Assembly: GCF_013407925.2 (NCBI RefSeq)
Contig: NZ_CP060201.1
Location: 3,906,001 to 3,970,000 of the forward strand
DNA length: 64,000 bases
Direction: 5' to 3'
Source of the DNA: Pseudomonas protegens
GTDB taxonomy: Bacteria; Pseudomonadota; Gammaproteobacteria; Pseudomonadales; Pseudomonadaceae
Part shown: piece by piece, positions 35,863 to 45,241 of the stretch
Layout: each line of letters begins with the position of its first letter
Position numbering within the stretch: the first letter of the stretch is position 1
Translations under genes and position numbers: made by a program
Notes under the pieces: generated by a model
Told to the model about the DNA's origin: nothing
Database searches by the model: none
The model's input: only the letters and a program-made list of their open reading frames with translations

Positions 35863-36958
35863 TGCGAAAGGCCAGTTGCTCAATGGTTTGGGTGGCGGTT
35901 TCGGATTCTTCGCGGGCCTTGAGAATCATCCCGTGGTGTTCCGATTTGCTGCACACCGGGTCGGCATTGCTGGCATCCCCCGTGAGCATGAAGGCCTGGC
36001 AGCGGCAGCCGCCGAAGTCCTTTTCCTTCTCGTCGCAGGAGCGGCACGGCTCGGGCATCCAGTCGTAGCCGCGGTAGCGGTTGAAACCGAAGGAGTCGTA
36101 CCAGATGTGCTGCATGCTGTGGTCGCGCACATTGGGGAACTGCACCGGCATCTGCCGCGCGCCGTGGCAGGGCAGGGCGGTGCCATCCGGAGTGACGGTG
36201 AGGAAGATACTGCCCCAGCCGTTCATGCAGGCCTTGGGGCGTTCTTCGTAGTAGTCCGGAGTGACGAAAATCAGCTTGCAGGGATGCCCTTGGGCTTCCA
36301 GCTTGGCGCGGTATTCGTTGGTGATGCGTTCGGCGCGCAGCAGTTGCTCCTTGGTCGGCAGCAGGCCGACGCGGTTGAGCTGGGCCCAACCGTAGAACTG
36401 GCAGGTGGCGAGCTCGACGAAGTCGGCTTCCAGGGCGATGCACATCTCGATGATGCGGTCGATTCTGTCGATGTTGTGCCGGTGGGTGACGAAGTTCAGC
36501 ACCATCGGGTAACCGTGGGCCTTGACCGCGCGAGCCATCTCCAGCTTCTGCGCGAAGGCTTTCTTCGAGCCGGCCAGCAGGTTATTCACCTGCTCGTCGC
36601 TGGCCTGGAAGCTGATCTGGATATGGTCCAGGCCGGCTTTCTTGAAGTCGCTGATCTTCTGCTCGGTGAGGCCGATGCCGGAGGTGATCAGGTTGGTGTA
36701 GAAGCCCAGCTGGCGCGCTTCGCCGATCAGTTCGGCGAGGTCCTGGCGCACCAGCGGTTCACCGCCGGAAAAGCCCAATTGCGCGGCGCCCATCTCCCGC
36801 GCTTCGCGAAACACCTTGATCCATTGCTCGGTGCTCAGCTCCTGGCCCTGCTCGGCGAAATCCAGGGGATTGGAGCAGTAGGGGCATTGCAGCGGGCAAC
36901 GGTAAGTCAGCTCGGCCAGCAACCACAGTGGCAGGCCGACTGGCGGTTTGTCGGGCAC
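35828..36958 (-). CDS. pqqE: PqqA peptide cyclase (radical SAM)
   Basis: 376 aa. It forms the carbon-carbon bond between Glu and Tyr of PqqA, the first step of PQQ synthesis. The radical-SAM cluster ligands are Cys21, Cys25 and Cys28 in [15 protein letters not shown]-terminal SPASM domain has further Cys at [32 protein letters not shown]. The start is a GTG at 36958, seven bases after pqqD ends; a longer frame upstream would overlap pqqD entirely and is rejected. Confidence 0.95.
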   Translation of the reverse strand: MPDKPPVGLPLWLLAELTYRCPLQCPYCSNPLDFAEQGQELSTEQWIKVFREAREMGAAQLGFSGGEPLVRQDLAELIGEARQLGFYTNLITSGIGLTEQKISDFKKAGLDHIQISFQASDEQVNNLLAGSKKAFAQKLEMARAVKAHGYPMVLNFVTHRHNIDRIDRIIEMCIALEADFVELATCQFYGWAQLNRVGLLPTKEQLLRAERITNEYRAKLEAQGHPCKLIFVTPDYYEERPKACMNGWGSIFLTVTPDGTALPCHGARQMPVQFPNVRDHSMQHIWYDSFGFNRYRGYDWMPEPCRSCDEKEKDFGGCRCQAFMLTGDASNADPVCSKSEHHGMILKAREESETATQTIEQLAFRNERNSRLIAKG

Positions 36959-36965
36959 GGCGGTT

Positions 36966-37241
36966 TCAGCCGAGTTCGATCCAGTGCTGGGCACGGGCGA
37001 CCTCCATGAACTGCTCGATATCGTCACCGAGCTCGGCCACTCCGGGGAACTGCACCTGAAGCTCCTGGATGATCGCCGCCACGTCACGCTCGCCGTCGAT
37101 CAGGCCGCCGATCAACGCGGCACTGTCGTTGAGCTTGATCATGCCTTCCGGGTACAGCAGCACGTGGCCCTTTTGCGCCGGTTCGTACTGGAAGCGGTAG
37201 CCGGGGCGCCAGCGTGGGGTTTTGCTGCGGTCGAAACTCAT
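36966..37241 (-). CDS. pqqD: PQQ synthesis peptide chaperone
   Basis: 91 aa RiPP recognition element that binds PqqA and presents it to PqqE. Typical segments are [40 protein letters not shown]. Overlaps pqqC by 4 bp and is 7 bp before pqqE, so the three proteins are made together. Confidence 0.95.
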   Translation of the reverse strand: MSFDRSKTPRWRPGYRFQYEPAQKGHVLLYPEGMIKLNDSAALIGGLIDGERDVAAIIQELQVQFPGVAELGDDIEQFMEVARAQHWIELG

Positions 37242-37990
37242 AGAGGGATCCCTTTATGCCAGACCCGCTGATCGGTAACGCTGTGATAAGGCGGGCGGTT
37301 CAGTTCATAGGCCATGCTCATGGCGTCGAGCATGCTCCAAAGGATGTCCAGTTTGAACTGGAGAATTTCCAGCATGCGTTCCTGGCCGGCACGGGTGGTG
37401 TAGTGCTGCAGGGTGATGGCCAGGCCGTGTTCCACATCGCGCCGGGCCTGACCCAGGCGGGTGCGGAAATACTCGTAGCCGGTCGGGTCGATCCACGGGT
37501 AATGCTGGGGCCAGCTGTCCAGGCGCGACTGGTGGATCTGCGGGGCGAACAATTCGGTCAGCGAGCTGCTGGCGGCTTCCTGCCAACTGGCGCGGCGGGC
37601 GAAGTTGACGTAGGCGTCCACGGCGAAGCGCACGCCGGGCAATACCAGTTCTTGTGAACGCAGCTGGTCCGGGTCCAGGCCCACGGCCTGACCCAGGCGC
37701 AACCAGGCTTCGATGCCGCCGTCTTCGCCGGGGGCGCCGTCGTGGTCCAGCAGGCGCTGGATCCACTCGCGGCGAACTTCCCGGTCCGGGCAGTTGGCGA
37801 GGATCGCCGCATCCTTCATGGGGATGTTCACCTGGTAGTAGAAGCGGTTGGCGACCCAGCCCTGGATCTGTTCGCGGCTTGCCCGGCCTTCATACATCGC
37901 CACGTGGTAGGGGTGATGGATGTGGTAATAGGCGCCCTTGGCGCGCAGTGCCTGCTCGAACTCGGCAGGGGACAGGGGGGTGTCGGTCAT
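37238..37990 (-). CDS. pqqC: Pyrroloquinoline-quinone synthase
   Basis: 250-aa cofactor-free oxidase that does the last ring closure and oxidation to PQQ. Conserved stretches include [32 protein letters not shown] and the active-site His/Tyr region [21 protein letters not shown]. The ATG at 37990 follows GAGAACACAC; a longer frame upstream runs into the REP unit and is rejected. Confidence 0.96.
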   Translation of the reverse strand: MTDTPLSPAEFEQALRAKGAYYHIHHPYHVAMYEGRASREQIQGWVANRFYYQVNIPMKDAAILANCPDREVRREWIQRLLDHDGAPGEDGGIEAWLRLGQAVGLDPDQLRSQELVLPGVRFAVDAYVNFARRASWQEAASSSLTELFAPQIHQSRLDSWPQHYPWIDPTGYEYFRTRLGQARRDVEHGLAITLQHYTTRAGQERMLEILQFKLDILWSMLDAMSMAYELNRPPYHSVTDQRVWHKGIPL

Positions 37991-38013
37991 GTGTGTTCTC
38001 CGGGGGGCTGTCC

Positions 38014-38038
38014 TTTGGCGGGCAAGCCCGCTCCTACG
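38014..38038. repeat. REP unit between pqqB and pqqC
   Basis: TTTGGCGGGCAAGCCCGCTC is followed by CTACG; a weak inverse, CGAGCTTGTCGGCGAT, follows it. It is the only intergenic repeat inside the pqq cluster. Confidence 0.7.
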
Positions 38039-38064
38039 CAAAGCGAGCTTGTCGGCGATCGGGC

Positions 38065-38976
38065 CTACAGCTCAATACTCATTCCGTCGTAAGCCACTTC
38101 CACCTTTCGACGTACCAGTTCGGCACGTTCGGCGGAGTCTTCGTCGAGGATCGGGTTGGTGTTGTTGATGTGGATCAGCACCTTGCGCTGGCGGGGCAGT
38201 TGTTCCAGCACTTCGAGCATGCCGCCAGGGCCGTTCTGCGCCAGGTGGCCCATTTCCCGGCCGGTGCGGGTGCCGACGCCACGGCGTTGCATTTCATCGT
38301 CTTCCCACAGGGTGCCGTCCACCAGCAGCACGTCGCTGGCGGCCATGATCTCCAGCAGTGGCGCATCGACTTTGCCCAGGCCCGGGGCATAGAAGAGTTT
38401 GCCGCCGCTGCGCAGGTCTTCGACGATCAGGCCGATGTTGTCCCCCGGGTGCGGGTCGAAACGGTGTGGCGAATAGGGCGGCGCCGCGCTGCGCAGGGGC
38501 AGGGGGGTGAAACGCAGGTTGGGGCAGGCGGGGATGCTGAAGCTCTGGTCCAGCTCGATGCGGTTCCAGTTCAGGCCGCCGTTCCAGTGGCTGAGCATCT
38601 TGAACAGCGGGAAACCGGTGCTCAGGTCTTCATGGACCATGTCGGTGCACCAGACCTGATGCGGGCAGCCTTCGCGCAGGCTGAGCAGGCCGGTGGTGTG
38701 ATCGATCTGGCTGTCCATGAGGACGATGGCGCCAATCCCGGTATCGCGCAGGGCGCGACCCGGTTGCATGGGGGCGAAGCTCTGCAGTTGGGCGCGGATG
38801 TCCGGCGAGGCGTTGCACAGTACCCAGTTCACCCCGTCATCGGAAATCGCGATGGACGATTGGGTGCGGGCCTGGGCTCGCAGGCTGCCGTCGCGAAACC
38901 CCGCGCAGTTCACGCAGTTGCAGTTCCACTGCGGAAAACCACCGCCGGCGGCGGAACCTAGAATCTGGACAAACAT
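38065..38976 (-). CDS. pqqB: PQQ biosynthesis hydroxylase PqqB
   Basis: 303 aa metallo-beta-lactamase-fold protein. The start [21 protein letters not shown] and a Cys pair NCVNC are typical of PqqB. The metal-site motif is in [18 protein letters not shown], and [12 protein letters not shown] is near the end. PqqB hydroxylates the Glu-Tyr intermediate (established in Methylobacterium). The ATG at 38976 is chosen; a GTG six bases earlier is possible. Confidence 0.95.
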   Translation of the reverse strand: MFVQILGSAAGGGFPQWNCNCVNCAGFRDGSLRAQARTQSSIAISDDGVNWVLCNASPDIRAQLQSFAPMQPGRALRDTGIGAIVLMDSQIDHTTGLLSLREGCPHQVWCTDMVHEDLSTGFPLFKMLSHWNGGLNWNRIELDQSFSIPACPNLRFTPLPLRSAAPPYSPHRFDPHPGDNIGLIVEDLRSGGKLFYAPGLGKVDAPLLEIMAASDVLLVDGTLWEDDEMQRRGVGTRTGREMGHLAQNGPGGMLEVLEQLPRQRKVLIHINNTNPILDEDSAERAELVRRKVEVAYDGMSIEL

Positions 38977-39017
38977 GGACACTCCCGGGGTGACGACGTG
39001 AACAAGGTGGGCAACTG

Positions 39018-39050
39018 AAAATAAAAACGCCCCGGACGGGCCGAGGCGTT
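39018..39050 (-). terminator. Hairpin with T-run between pqqA and pqqB
   Basis: On the minus strand AACGCCTCGG and CCGGGGCGTT pair (one mismatch) and are followed by TTTATTTT. It lies 29 bp after pqqA. It probably stops most transcripts after pqqA, so that the precursor peptide is made in excess over the enzymes. Confidence 0.82.
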
Positions 39051-39079
39051 GCGCTGCGTGTTTCGGCCAGAGGCAGAAA

Positions 39080-39154
39080 TCAGCGGCTGGCGAAGTACAT
39101 GGTGACTTCGAAGCCGATACGCAGGTCGGTGTAAGCAGGTTTGGACCAGGTCAT
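39080..39154 (-). CDS. pqqA: PQQ precursor peptide
   Basis: 24-aa ribosomal peptide, the substrate from which PQQ is built. It starts [15 protein letters not shown], and the cross-linked residues are Glu16 and Tyr20 in the EVTMY core. Only these two side chains end up in PQQ. The ribosome site AAGGAGCATTTTT is strong. A terminator-like hairpin follows, and pqqF lies upstream on the same strand. Confidence 0.97.
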   Translation of the reverse strand: MTWSKPAYTDLRIGFEVTMYFASR

Positions 39155-39204
39155 AAAAATGCTCCTTTGAGGTGGGTGGGACGGGTACTGCCTATACATA
39201 TAGT

Positions 39205-39217
39205 CCACCTCCGGTGG
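39205..39217. promoter_or_regulatory. Short dyad upstream of pqqA
   Basis: CCACC-TCC-GGTGG lies about 50-60 bp before pqqA in an AT-rich area with a -10-like TATATG beside it. It may be an operator or part of the leader hairpin. No binding protein can be named. Confidence 0.35.
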
Positions 39218-39310
39218 GAGATGTTCAGATGCTTAGGGGGCTATCTTACTAAATTCCCGCAAAAGGTTGCCTGCAATTCTGAAGAAAGCTCATTGCAGTG
39301 CCGGTAATGA

Positions 39311-41773
39311 TCATTGTGCCGCTTGCCAAGGGGCTCCCGGGCAGGGCCCGTTGGCCAGTACTGTCCAGCCGCCGGTCGCCGCCTGCAGGGCCCTGGCGGC
39401 CTGAATGACGGTGTCGGGGGTGAGGGCCAGGATGCTGGCGTGCAGTTGCGTCAGGTAATCCGACGGATGGCCGGCCAGTTTCGCCTGCCAGAGCAGTTCA
39501 GCGGCTTGCTCCAGGGGCAGGAGCGAGGCTTGGAACTGTTGAGCCAGCGCCTGTCGCTGCTCGTGCCAGAGCGGTTCGCCGAGGGTTTGCAGATGCTCCG
39601 GCAACTGCTGGAGGAACTGTTCCAGGTGCTGAAGTATGTCGCTGAGCGTCGCGCTGGGAGATTGCACGCCGAACAGCAGGCCGGTCTGGCCGTTGCGCTG
39701 GCGCACGGCGCTGAACACCGCATAGCCCAACTGCAACTCCACCCGCAGGCGCTGATAGAAGGGCGTCTGGCAGAGCTGGCCCAGCAGGCGCCAGGCCGCT
39801 TCATCGGCCAGTTGGGCCCCGGGCGTCGGGCAGAACAGCAACAGCGCCTGTTCGCCGGCGTCCCCGGGCAGACTCCACCAGCGGCGCCCGGTCTCGGGGG
39901 CCGGCGGCTGGCAGAGCCCGGTATCCGCGGTGCCCGGAATCCGCTGCAGCACTCGACCGAGGGCCTCTTGCAGGCTTGTGGGCAACCCCAGGGCCAGGCC
40001 ATCCCAGCGGGCGTCGGTCCACAGTGCTTGCAGATCCGCTGCGGGTGCGGTGCCGGCGTCGCTGGCTCGTGGCTGCTCGCTGAAGGCTTTGAGCAAGCGG
40101 CGGATGGGCATTGACTGTGCCTCGTCCTGGGCGGCTGGGTTGTCCTGCCAGAACGCGTCGGCGGGCTGGCTCAGTTGTTTCAGGGCTTGTTGCAGCACCG
40201 CGGGCAGGGGTTGCAGCAGGCCGCTGAGGGACAGCAACCAGTCTTCGCCCGCGCGGGTGAAGCTCACTTGCACGCCGGCCTGGGCGGCGTCGCTGCGCAG
40301 GGGCGCGAGGCTGTGCAGCAGCCGTTCGTGCACGCCGGCCGGAGCGGGCGAGGCCAGGCGCCAACGCAGCATCAGCGCTCCTTCATGACCCTCTGCGGGC
40401 AGGGCCTGGCTCAGCTGCAGTGCCGAGGTTTCTCGGCGGCTTCGCGAGCGATCCTGGGCGAAGCTGCGCAGCCCGCGGTGTGCGCTGGTCTGGCCCCGAA
40501 TCAGTCCCGCCCGCGGCGCCTCGACGGGGTTGCGCAGGAACGGGTTGGCCGCTGGCAGGCGCCATTCGCTGCTGAAGTTATCCACAACCTGGGGCTGCAA
40601 CTGCGCGAGCACGGCCTTGAGCGCCACGAGTCCTTGGGCATCCAGCTCTCCGACGGTCTGCCGGCTGTCCCGCTGGGCCAGTGCCAGAGCACGGGCGACC
40701 TGCAATGGACGTTGTTGCAGCAAGGCATATTCCTCCCGCAGCTCGGGCCAATCGTCCTGGGCCCTGAAGAAGCCCAGCCAGTCCCCGAGCAGCTCGTCGA
40801 CCTGGGCCGTGGCCGTCGCGGCCGTTGTGTTGAGGTTCACCTGCAGGTGCAGCAAGGCTTGTCCGGCAAACTCATACAGCGTCTGCGCCTGCAGGCTCTG
40901 GGCCAGCTGGCGCTGCTGGAGCTCGGCAAGCAGGCCTCCCGGCTTGGCCGACTGCAGCCAGGTACAGAGAAAATCCAGCGCAGGTGCTGCGCCCTCGGGC
41001 AGTTGTTCGAAGGCGAACAGCAGGTCCAGGCGTTGCGCCTCGAGCTGTTGATAACGGTGGCTGCCACTCGGCAACAGCGCGGGAGGTCGGTGCTGCTCAA
41101 GATGCTGGCCCTGGGCCAGAGTCGCGCCGTAGCGTTCGGCCAGGGCGCGGAGTTCTTCCAGGGGCTGGGGGCCGACCAGGCTCAGGGTCATTTGTCCGGC
41201 CTGGTAGAACGCGCGATGAAACTGCTGCAACGCTTGCTGGAAACCGCGGCTGGCCAGGTTCAGGCTGTAACGGTTGCCAGCATGGAAGGCCCGCAGCGGA
41301 TGAGCGGCGCACAGCCCGTCGAACAGCGCGAACTGACGCTGCGCCGCCCCATCCCGGGACCAGGCGATAAATTCGGCGTGCAGCACCTCCCGCTCCCGGC
41401 GCTGGTCTTCAAGGTCCAGCCGCGGATGGGCGAGCATGTCGCACAGTCGCTCCAGGCCACCGGCCAAGGCGCTGGGCGGCAGCTCGAAAAAGAACTCAGT
41501 CGCGCGTTCACAGGTCTTGGCATTGAGCTGTCCGCCCTGGCCCCGCACATAGGCCATCAGCCCCTGTCCGGCGGGAAAGCGCTCGGTGCCGAGAAACAGC
41601 AGGTGCTCCAGAAAATGCGCCAGCCCCGGCCAGGCCGCTGGCGCATCGTGGCTGCCGGCGCAGACCCGCAGTGCGGCGGCGCAACGTTTCAGGTGCGGGG
41701 CATGACGCAGGGACACCCGCAGGCCGTTGGTCAGGGTTTGCAAGGGGGGCAGGGGGTGGTTCAGCGCGGGCAT
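39311..41773 (-). CDS. pqqF: M16-family zinc protease PqqF
   Basis: 820 aa. The inverted zinc motif HFLEH is in AHFLEHLLFLGTERFPAGQG (about 53-72), and a downstream Glu in CERATEFFFELP gives the third ligand. Two to four M16 repeats follow. PqqF cleaves PqqA or its cross-linked form. The gene lies directly upstream of pqqA, as in P. putida and P. fluorescens. The C-terminal half is weakly conserved, as usual. A GTG two codons upstream is a possible alternative start. Confidence 0.9.
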   Translation of the reverse strand: MPALNHPLPPLQTLTNGLRVSLRHAPHLKRCAAALRVCAGSHDAPAAWPGLAHFLEHLLFLGTERFPAGQGLMAYVRGQGGQLNAKTCERATEFFFELPPSALAGGLERLCDMLAHPRLDLEDQRREREVLHAEFIAWSRDGAAQRQFALFDGLCAAHPLRAFHAGNRYSLNLASRGFQQALQQFHRAFYQAGQMTLSLVGPQPLEELRALAERYGATLAQGQHLEQHRPPALLPSGSHRYQQLEAQRLDLLFAFEQLPEGAAPALDFLCTWLQSAKPGGLLAELQQRQLAQSLQAQTLYEFAGQALLHLQVNLNTTAATATAQVDELLGDWLGFFRAQDDWPELREEYALLQQRPLQVARALALAQRDSRQTVGELDAQGLVALKAVLAQLQPQVVDNFSSEWRLPAANPFLRNPVEAPRAGLIRGQTSAHRGLRSFAQDRSRSRRETSALQLSQALPAEGHEGALMLRWRLASPAPAGVHERLLHSLAPLRSDAAQAGVQVSFTRAGEDWLLSLSGLLQPLPAVLQQALKQLSQPADAFWQDNPAAQDEAQSMPIRRLLKAFSEQPRASDAGTAPAADLQALWTDARWDGLALGLPTSLQEALGRVLQRIPGTADTGLCQPPAPETGRRWWSLPGDAGEQALLLFCPTPGAQLADEAAWRLLGQLCQTPFYQRLRVELQLGYAVFSAVRQRNGQTGLLFGVQSPSATLSDILQHLEQFLQQLPEHLQTLGEPLWHEQRQALAQQFQASLLPLEQAAELLWQAKLAGHPSDYLTQLHASILALTPDTVIQAARALQAATGGWTVLANGPCPGAPWQAAQ

Positions 41774-41821
41774 GAGCACTTCCAGAACAGAGAAGCGCCC
41801 ATGCTAGCGGATATGGGCGGA

Positions 41822-42616
41822 TCAGCGCTTGCTCAGGTCGTCGTACAGCTCGGGGCGACGATCGGCCAGGTAGCGGTTCAGTGCCTGGGATTCGTTCATC
41901 AATTGGCGGTCCAGGGTGCCGATGATCAGGGCCTCGTCCAGCCCGGCCAGGGCGATCCGGCTGCCGTCGGGGGCGGCGATCGAGCTTTGCCCGCAATAGC
42001 GGATCTGCTCTTCCCGGCCACAGTAGTTGGCGTAGGCCACGTAGCACTGGTTCTCGAAGGCCCGGGCGCGAATCGTCACATCGGCGACGAAGTCGTAGGG
42101 AATCATGTTCGCCGTCGGCACCAGGATCAGCTCGGCGCCGGCCAGGGCCAGGCGTCGGGCATTCTCCGGGAATTCGATGTCGTAGCAGATCAGGAAGCCC
42201 AGCTTCCAGCCGTTGAGCTCCACCAGCGGGAAGTCGTCCGCACCGGCGCTGAACATCGAGTGATCGAGGTCACCGAACAGGTGGGTCTTGCGGTAGTTGC
42301 ACAGGCGCTGGCCCTGGGCGTCGATCAACTGCACGGCGTTGTAGATCTGGCCGTCGCTGCCGCGTTCCGGGTAGCCGTAGAGGATTGCCGTACCCGCCGC
42401 CTGGGCGATGGCGGCGATACGCTGGGCCGAAGGGCCATCCTGGGCCTCGGCCAGGGCGCTGACCGCCTCGAGGCCGATGTTGTAGCCGCTGAGAAACATC
42501 TCCGGCAGCACCAGCAGATCGGCATCCGTGGCCTCCATGGCCACCCGGTGCAGGCGTTGCAGATTACCGGCCACATCCAGTGGCGCGGGCGGGCACTGGT
42601 ACAAGGCGACATGCAT
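41822..42616 (-). CDS. davA: 5-Aminovaleramidase (nitrilase superfamily)
   Basis: 264-aa C-N hydrolase. The catalytic triad is Glu39 (LPEMF), Lys110 (YRKTHLF) and Cys144 (ICYDIEF). It turns 5-aminovaleramide into 5-aminovalerate and ammonia, the second step of the lysine 5-aminovalerate path. The name rests on adjacency to davB, equal length to P. putida DavA, and the same pqqF-davA-davB order there (from memory). The ATG at 42616 has GAGGAG upstream; a start 11 codons earlier is rejected. The gap to davB is 99 bp. Confidence 0.9.
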   Translation of the reverse strand: MHVALYQCPPAPLDVAGNLQRLHRVAMEATDADLLVLPEMFLSGYNIGLEAVSALAEAQDGPSAQRIAAIAQAAGTAILYGYPERGSDGQIYNAVQLIDAQGQRLCNYRKTHLFGDLDHSMFSAGADDFPLVELNGWKLGFLICYDIEFPENARRLALAGAELILVPTANMIPYDFVADVTIRARAFENQCYVAYANYCGREEQIRYCGQSSIAAPDGSRIALAGLDEALIIGTLDRQLMNESQALNRYLADRRPELYDDLSKR

Positions 42617-42715
42617 GGTCTTCACTCCTCTGACTGGCTGGCCGGCCACTGTAGCGGCTGGCGCGGGCGGCGATAAGCCCCCGCCCGGAGCTTGCCGCCT
42701 GGCGTGGCCCGTTGC

Positions 42716-44398
42716 TCAATCGGCCAGGGCAATCGGCCCGATCTCATGGAACACGTCGCCCGGTCCCGGGTTCTCGGGATGGGTGGCGCCGCCGAAGTGC
42801 TTCATGATTCCCCACACGGCGTTGAGCGAGGTCTGCACCGCGCCCTCGACCCAGGCCGGGGTCCAGGACACATCGTCACCCGCAATGAAGATGCCGCGCT
42901 GCTCGGCCGGCATGTCGTCCTGCATGAAGTGCGCATACATGCGCTGGTTGTAGCGGTAGTGGCCCGGCAGCGCGCCCTTGAAGGCACCGAGGAAGTGCGG
43001 ATCGGCTTCCCAGGACACGGTGATCGGATCGCCGATGATGCGGCTGGCGATATCCACCTTGGGGTAGATCTTCTTCAACGCGTCCAGTGCCAGCTTCACG
43101 CGTTTTTCCACCGGTTGCGGGAGCATCTTCAGGGCGTCGCTCATCCACGAGTAGGACAGGCAGATCACCCCCGGCTTGTCGTCGCCGTTGTCGAACAGGT
43201 AGGTGCCACGGGTCAGGCGGTCGGTGAGGGTCATGCTCATCAGGTCGCGGCCGGTTTCCGGGTCCTTGTCCTTCCAGAATGGCCGGTCGACCATGACGAA
43301 GGTCTTCGACGACTGCATGTAGCGGGTACGGTCCAGGGCCATCCACATCTTTTGCGAGAACAGCGATTCCTCGCATTCGATCTGGGTGGTCAGCAGCCAG
43401 CTCTGGCAGGTGGTCAGTACCGCCGCGTATTCCCGGGTATCGCCCCAGTTGTCGGTGACGCTGAAGCGGCCGTCGGCGGCCCGGGCAATGCGCTTGACTC
43501 CGGTGCGTGGCGCGCCATGGTGCAGCGAGCTGAGGCTGGTGCCAGCCGGCCAGTGGGCGCAACGCTCCGGCACGTGGCGCCAGATGCCCAGGGGCACCTG
43601 CTCGACGCCGCCGACCACCAGGTGCTGGTGATCGTCGCAGTTGGTCATCACCACGCGGAAGATTTCCAGCATCGAGTTGGGGAAATCCGAGTCCCAGCCG
43701 CCGGTGCCGAAACCCACCTGGCCGAACACCTCACGATGGTGGAACGACAGTTTGGCAAAGGCCTTGGAGGTGGCGACGAAGTCGTAGAAGGTGCGGTCGT
43801 CCCACAGCGGCACCAGGGTGTTCCACAACTCCTTGAGGCGCGGCACGTCGCGATCGCGAATGGCTTGCTGGATCTCGCTGAAGCGCGAGCCGTCCTCCAG
43901 GGCGTCGGCCCAGGCGTCGGCGACTTCCTGGAACAAGGCCGGCAGGTCGGCGAGTTTCTGGGCGTAGTGGGTCTGGCCTTCCAGATCGATGACCGTGCTG
44001 CCCGACGCCGGGGTCAGCGGGTTGGGGAAGGGCTTGGTCTCAAGGCCGAGCTTGTCGACGTAGTGATAGAAGGCCGTGGACGACACCGGAAAGCGCATGC
44101 CGCCCAGCTCGGCGATGATTCCTTCGGCGCCTTCGAAGGCCTGGGAGCGCAGGCGGCCACCCATTTTCGACGCTTCATAGACCACCGGCTTGAGGCCCAG
44201 CTTCATCAACTCATAGGCAGCCACCAGCCCGGCAATACCGGCGCCGACGATGGCCACTTCGGTGCCGTGCTGGGCTTGGGGGATGCTGCCCAGGCCGGCG
44301 GGATGCTCGATCCAGTCGTCGAAGGCGAAAGGGAAATCCGGGCCGAAGATGGTGATCGGCTTTTTACCGTCTGCAGGATGGCGATTGTTCTTGTTCAT
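42716..44398 (-). CDS. davB: L-lysine 2-monooxygenase
   Basis: 560-aa flavoenzyme that oxidatively decarboxylates lysine to 5-aminovaleramide. The FAD-binding GxGxxG is in VAIVGAGIAGLVAAYELM (about 47-64). The second FAD element is AELGGMRFP, and a C-terminal FAD motif is IFIAGDDVSWTPAWVEGAVQT. The sequence agrees, as I remember it, with P. putida DavB over the whole length. The glutarate genes davDT are not in the window. An Lrp-type gene and a strong inverted repeat lie upstream. Confidence 0.93.
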   Translation of the reverse strand: MNKNNRHPADGKKPITIFGPDFPFAFDDWIEHPAGLGSIPQAQHGTEVAIVGAGIAGLVAAYELMKLGLKPVVYEASKMGGRLRSQAFEGAEGIIAELGGMRFPVSSTAFYHYVDKLGLETKPFPNPLTPASGSTVIDLEGQTHYAQKLADLPALFQEVADAWADALEDGSRFSEIQQAIRDRDVPRLKELWNTLVPLWDDRTFYDFVATSKAFAKLSFHHREVFGQVGFGTGGWDSDFPNSMLEIFRVVMTNCDDHQHLVVGGVEQVPLGIWRHVPERCAHWPAGTSLSSLHHGAPRTGVKRIARAADGRFSVTDNWGDTREYAAVLTTCQSWLLTTQIECEESLFSQKMWMALDRTRYMQSSKTFVMVDRPFWKDKDPETGRDLMSMTLTDRLTRGTYLFDNGDDKPGVICLSYSWMSDALKMLPQPVEKRVKLALDALKKIYPKVDIASRIIGDPITVSWEADPHFLGAFKGALPGHYRYNQRMYAHFMQDDMPAEQRGIFIAGDDVSWTPAWVEGAVQTSLNAVWGIMKHFGGATHPENPGPGDVFHEIGPIALAD

Positions 44399-44517
44399 GG
44401 CTGACCTTGGCGGGCGGCTCAGCAGAGCGCTGAGTATAGGAAAAGATGGCAGCCATTCTAGAGAGGGAGAAACACGTAAATAAGACGCAAACTGTCGTCG
44501 TTATGCATTGTTATTTA

Positions 44518-44547
44518 TCAATCTGACGAATAGATGATTCAGATTGA
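44518..44547. promoter_or_regulatory. Perfect inverted repeat upstream of davB
   Basis: TCAATCTGA (44518-44526) and TCAGATTGA (44539-44547) are perfect 9-bp arms with 12 bp between. The stem is too AT-rich to be a terminator. It lies about 120-150 bp before davB and just after the Lrp-type gene, so it is a good candidate operator, possibly for that regulator. Confidence 0.65.
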
Positions 44548-44573
44548 CGATGGAACACTTCGACTGCGCTGCT

Positions 44574-45071
44574 TCAGAGCGCATGCCCGCGATCGATCTT
44601 GCTGCTGAGGATGATCGAGGTGGTGGTCTTTTCCACGCCGTCGACGCTGCCGATCTGGTCCAGCAACTGGTCCAGCTGTTCCGGCGAGTCGGTGCGCAGC
44701 CAGGCCACGTAATCGAACTCCCCGCTCACCGCGCACAGTTGCTGGACCTGAGCCATGCCACTCAAGCGGCGCAATACTTCCTTGCCGGAGCGCGGCTGGA
44801 CCTTGATCCCCACATACGCCTGCAAGCCGCCGTCGACCACCCTCTGGCCCAGGCGCACGCCATAGCCGGTGATGACCCGGGTCTTTTCCAGGCGCGCCAG
44901 GCGCGAAGTCACGGTGGTGCGGGCGATCCCCAACTGCCGGGCGAGCATGGCCACGCTTTCGCGGGCATTGATCTGCAGGGCGGCGATCAGCTGACGGTCG
45001 ACTTCATCAAGAACAGGAGGGCGGCTATCGGACAAGGGGGGCTCCAGCACGGCTATCGAGGGAGCGAGCAT
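44574..45071 (-). CDS. Lrp/AsnC-family regulator
   Basis: 165 aa. The DNA-binding domain (about 20-75) has LDEVDRQLIAALQINARESVAMLARQLGIARTTVTSRLARL; the ligand-binding RAM domain (about 85-160) has GEFDYVAWLRTDSPEQL. It lies upstream of davB on the same strand, as in P. putida, so it probably controls lysine degradation. The ATG at 45071 is chosen; the frame stays open far upstream with no plausible ribosome site. Confidence 0.87.
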   Translation of the reverse strand: MLAPSIAVLEPPLSDSRPPVLDEVDRQLIAALQINARESVAMLARQLGIARTTVTSRLARLEKTRVITGYGVRLGQRVVDGGLQAYVGIKVQPRSGKEVLRRLSGMAQVQQLCAVSGEFDYVAWLRTDSPEQLDQLLDQIGSVDGVEKTTTSIILSSKIDRGHAL

Positions 45072-45119
45072 GTTACAGCCTCGGGCAAACCCTGGCTGCT
45101 GCTGCCGATTGTCTGTTCG

Positions 45120-45156
45120 GATCGGGGGCCGATCTTTGGCGATCGGGACTTTTTTT
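45120..45156 (+). promoter_or_regulatory. Alternative hairpins ending in a T-run, attenuator-like, before gcd
   Basis: Three repeats alternate: GATCGG (45120-45125), CCGATC (45129-45134), GATCGG (45141-45146), then seven T (45150-45156). The middle element can pair with the first (loop GGG) or with the third (loop TTTGGC). Only the second pairing gives a terminator-like hairpin with T-run. This is the layout of an attenuator, about 85 bp before the gcd start. Confidence 0.5.
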
Positions 45157-45241
45157 GAAACAAATAGCCTGCGACAAGTTGTCATAAGTAACTGGTTAGT
45201 ACATTCTCGCCGTCTGGTTTTACAGATGGCAGAGGTTTGAC

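Noticed and set aside
36959..37087. Longer N-terminus for pqqE
   Set aside because: It would lie wholly in another frame of pqqD. The GTG at 36958 gives the normal PqqE start and length.
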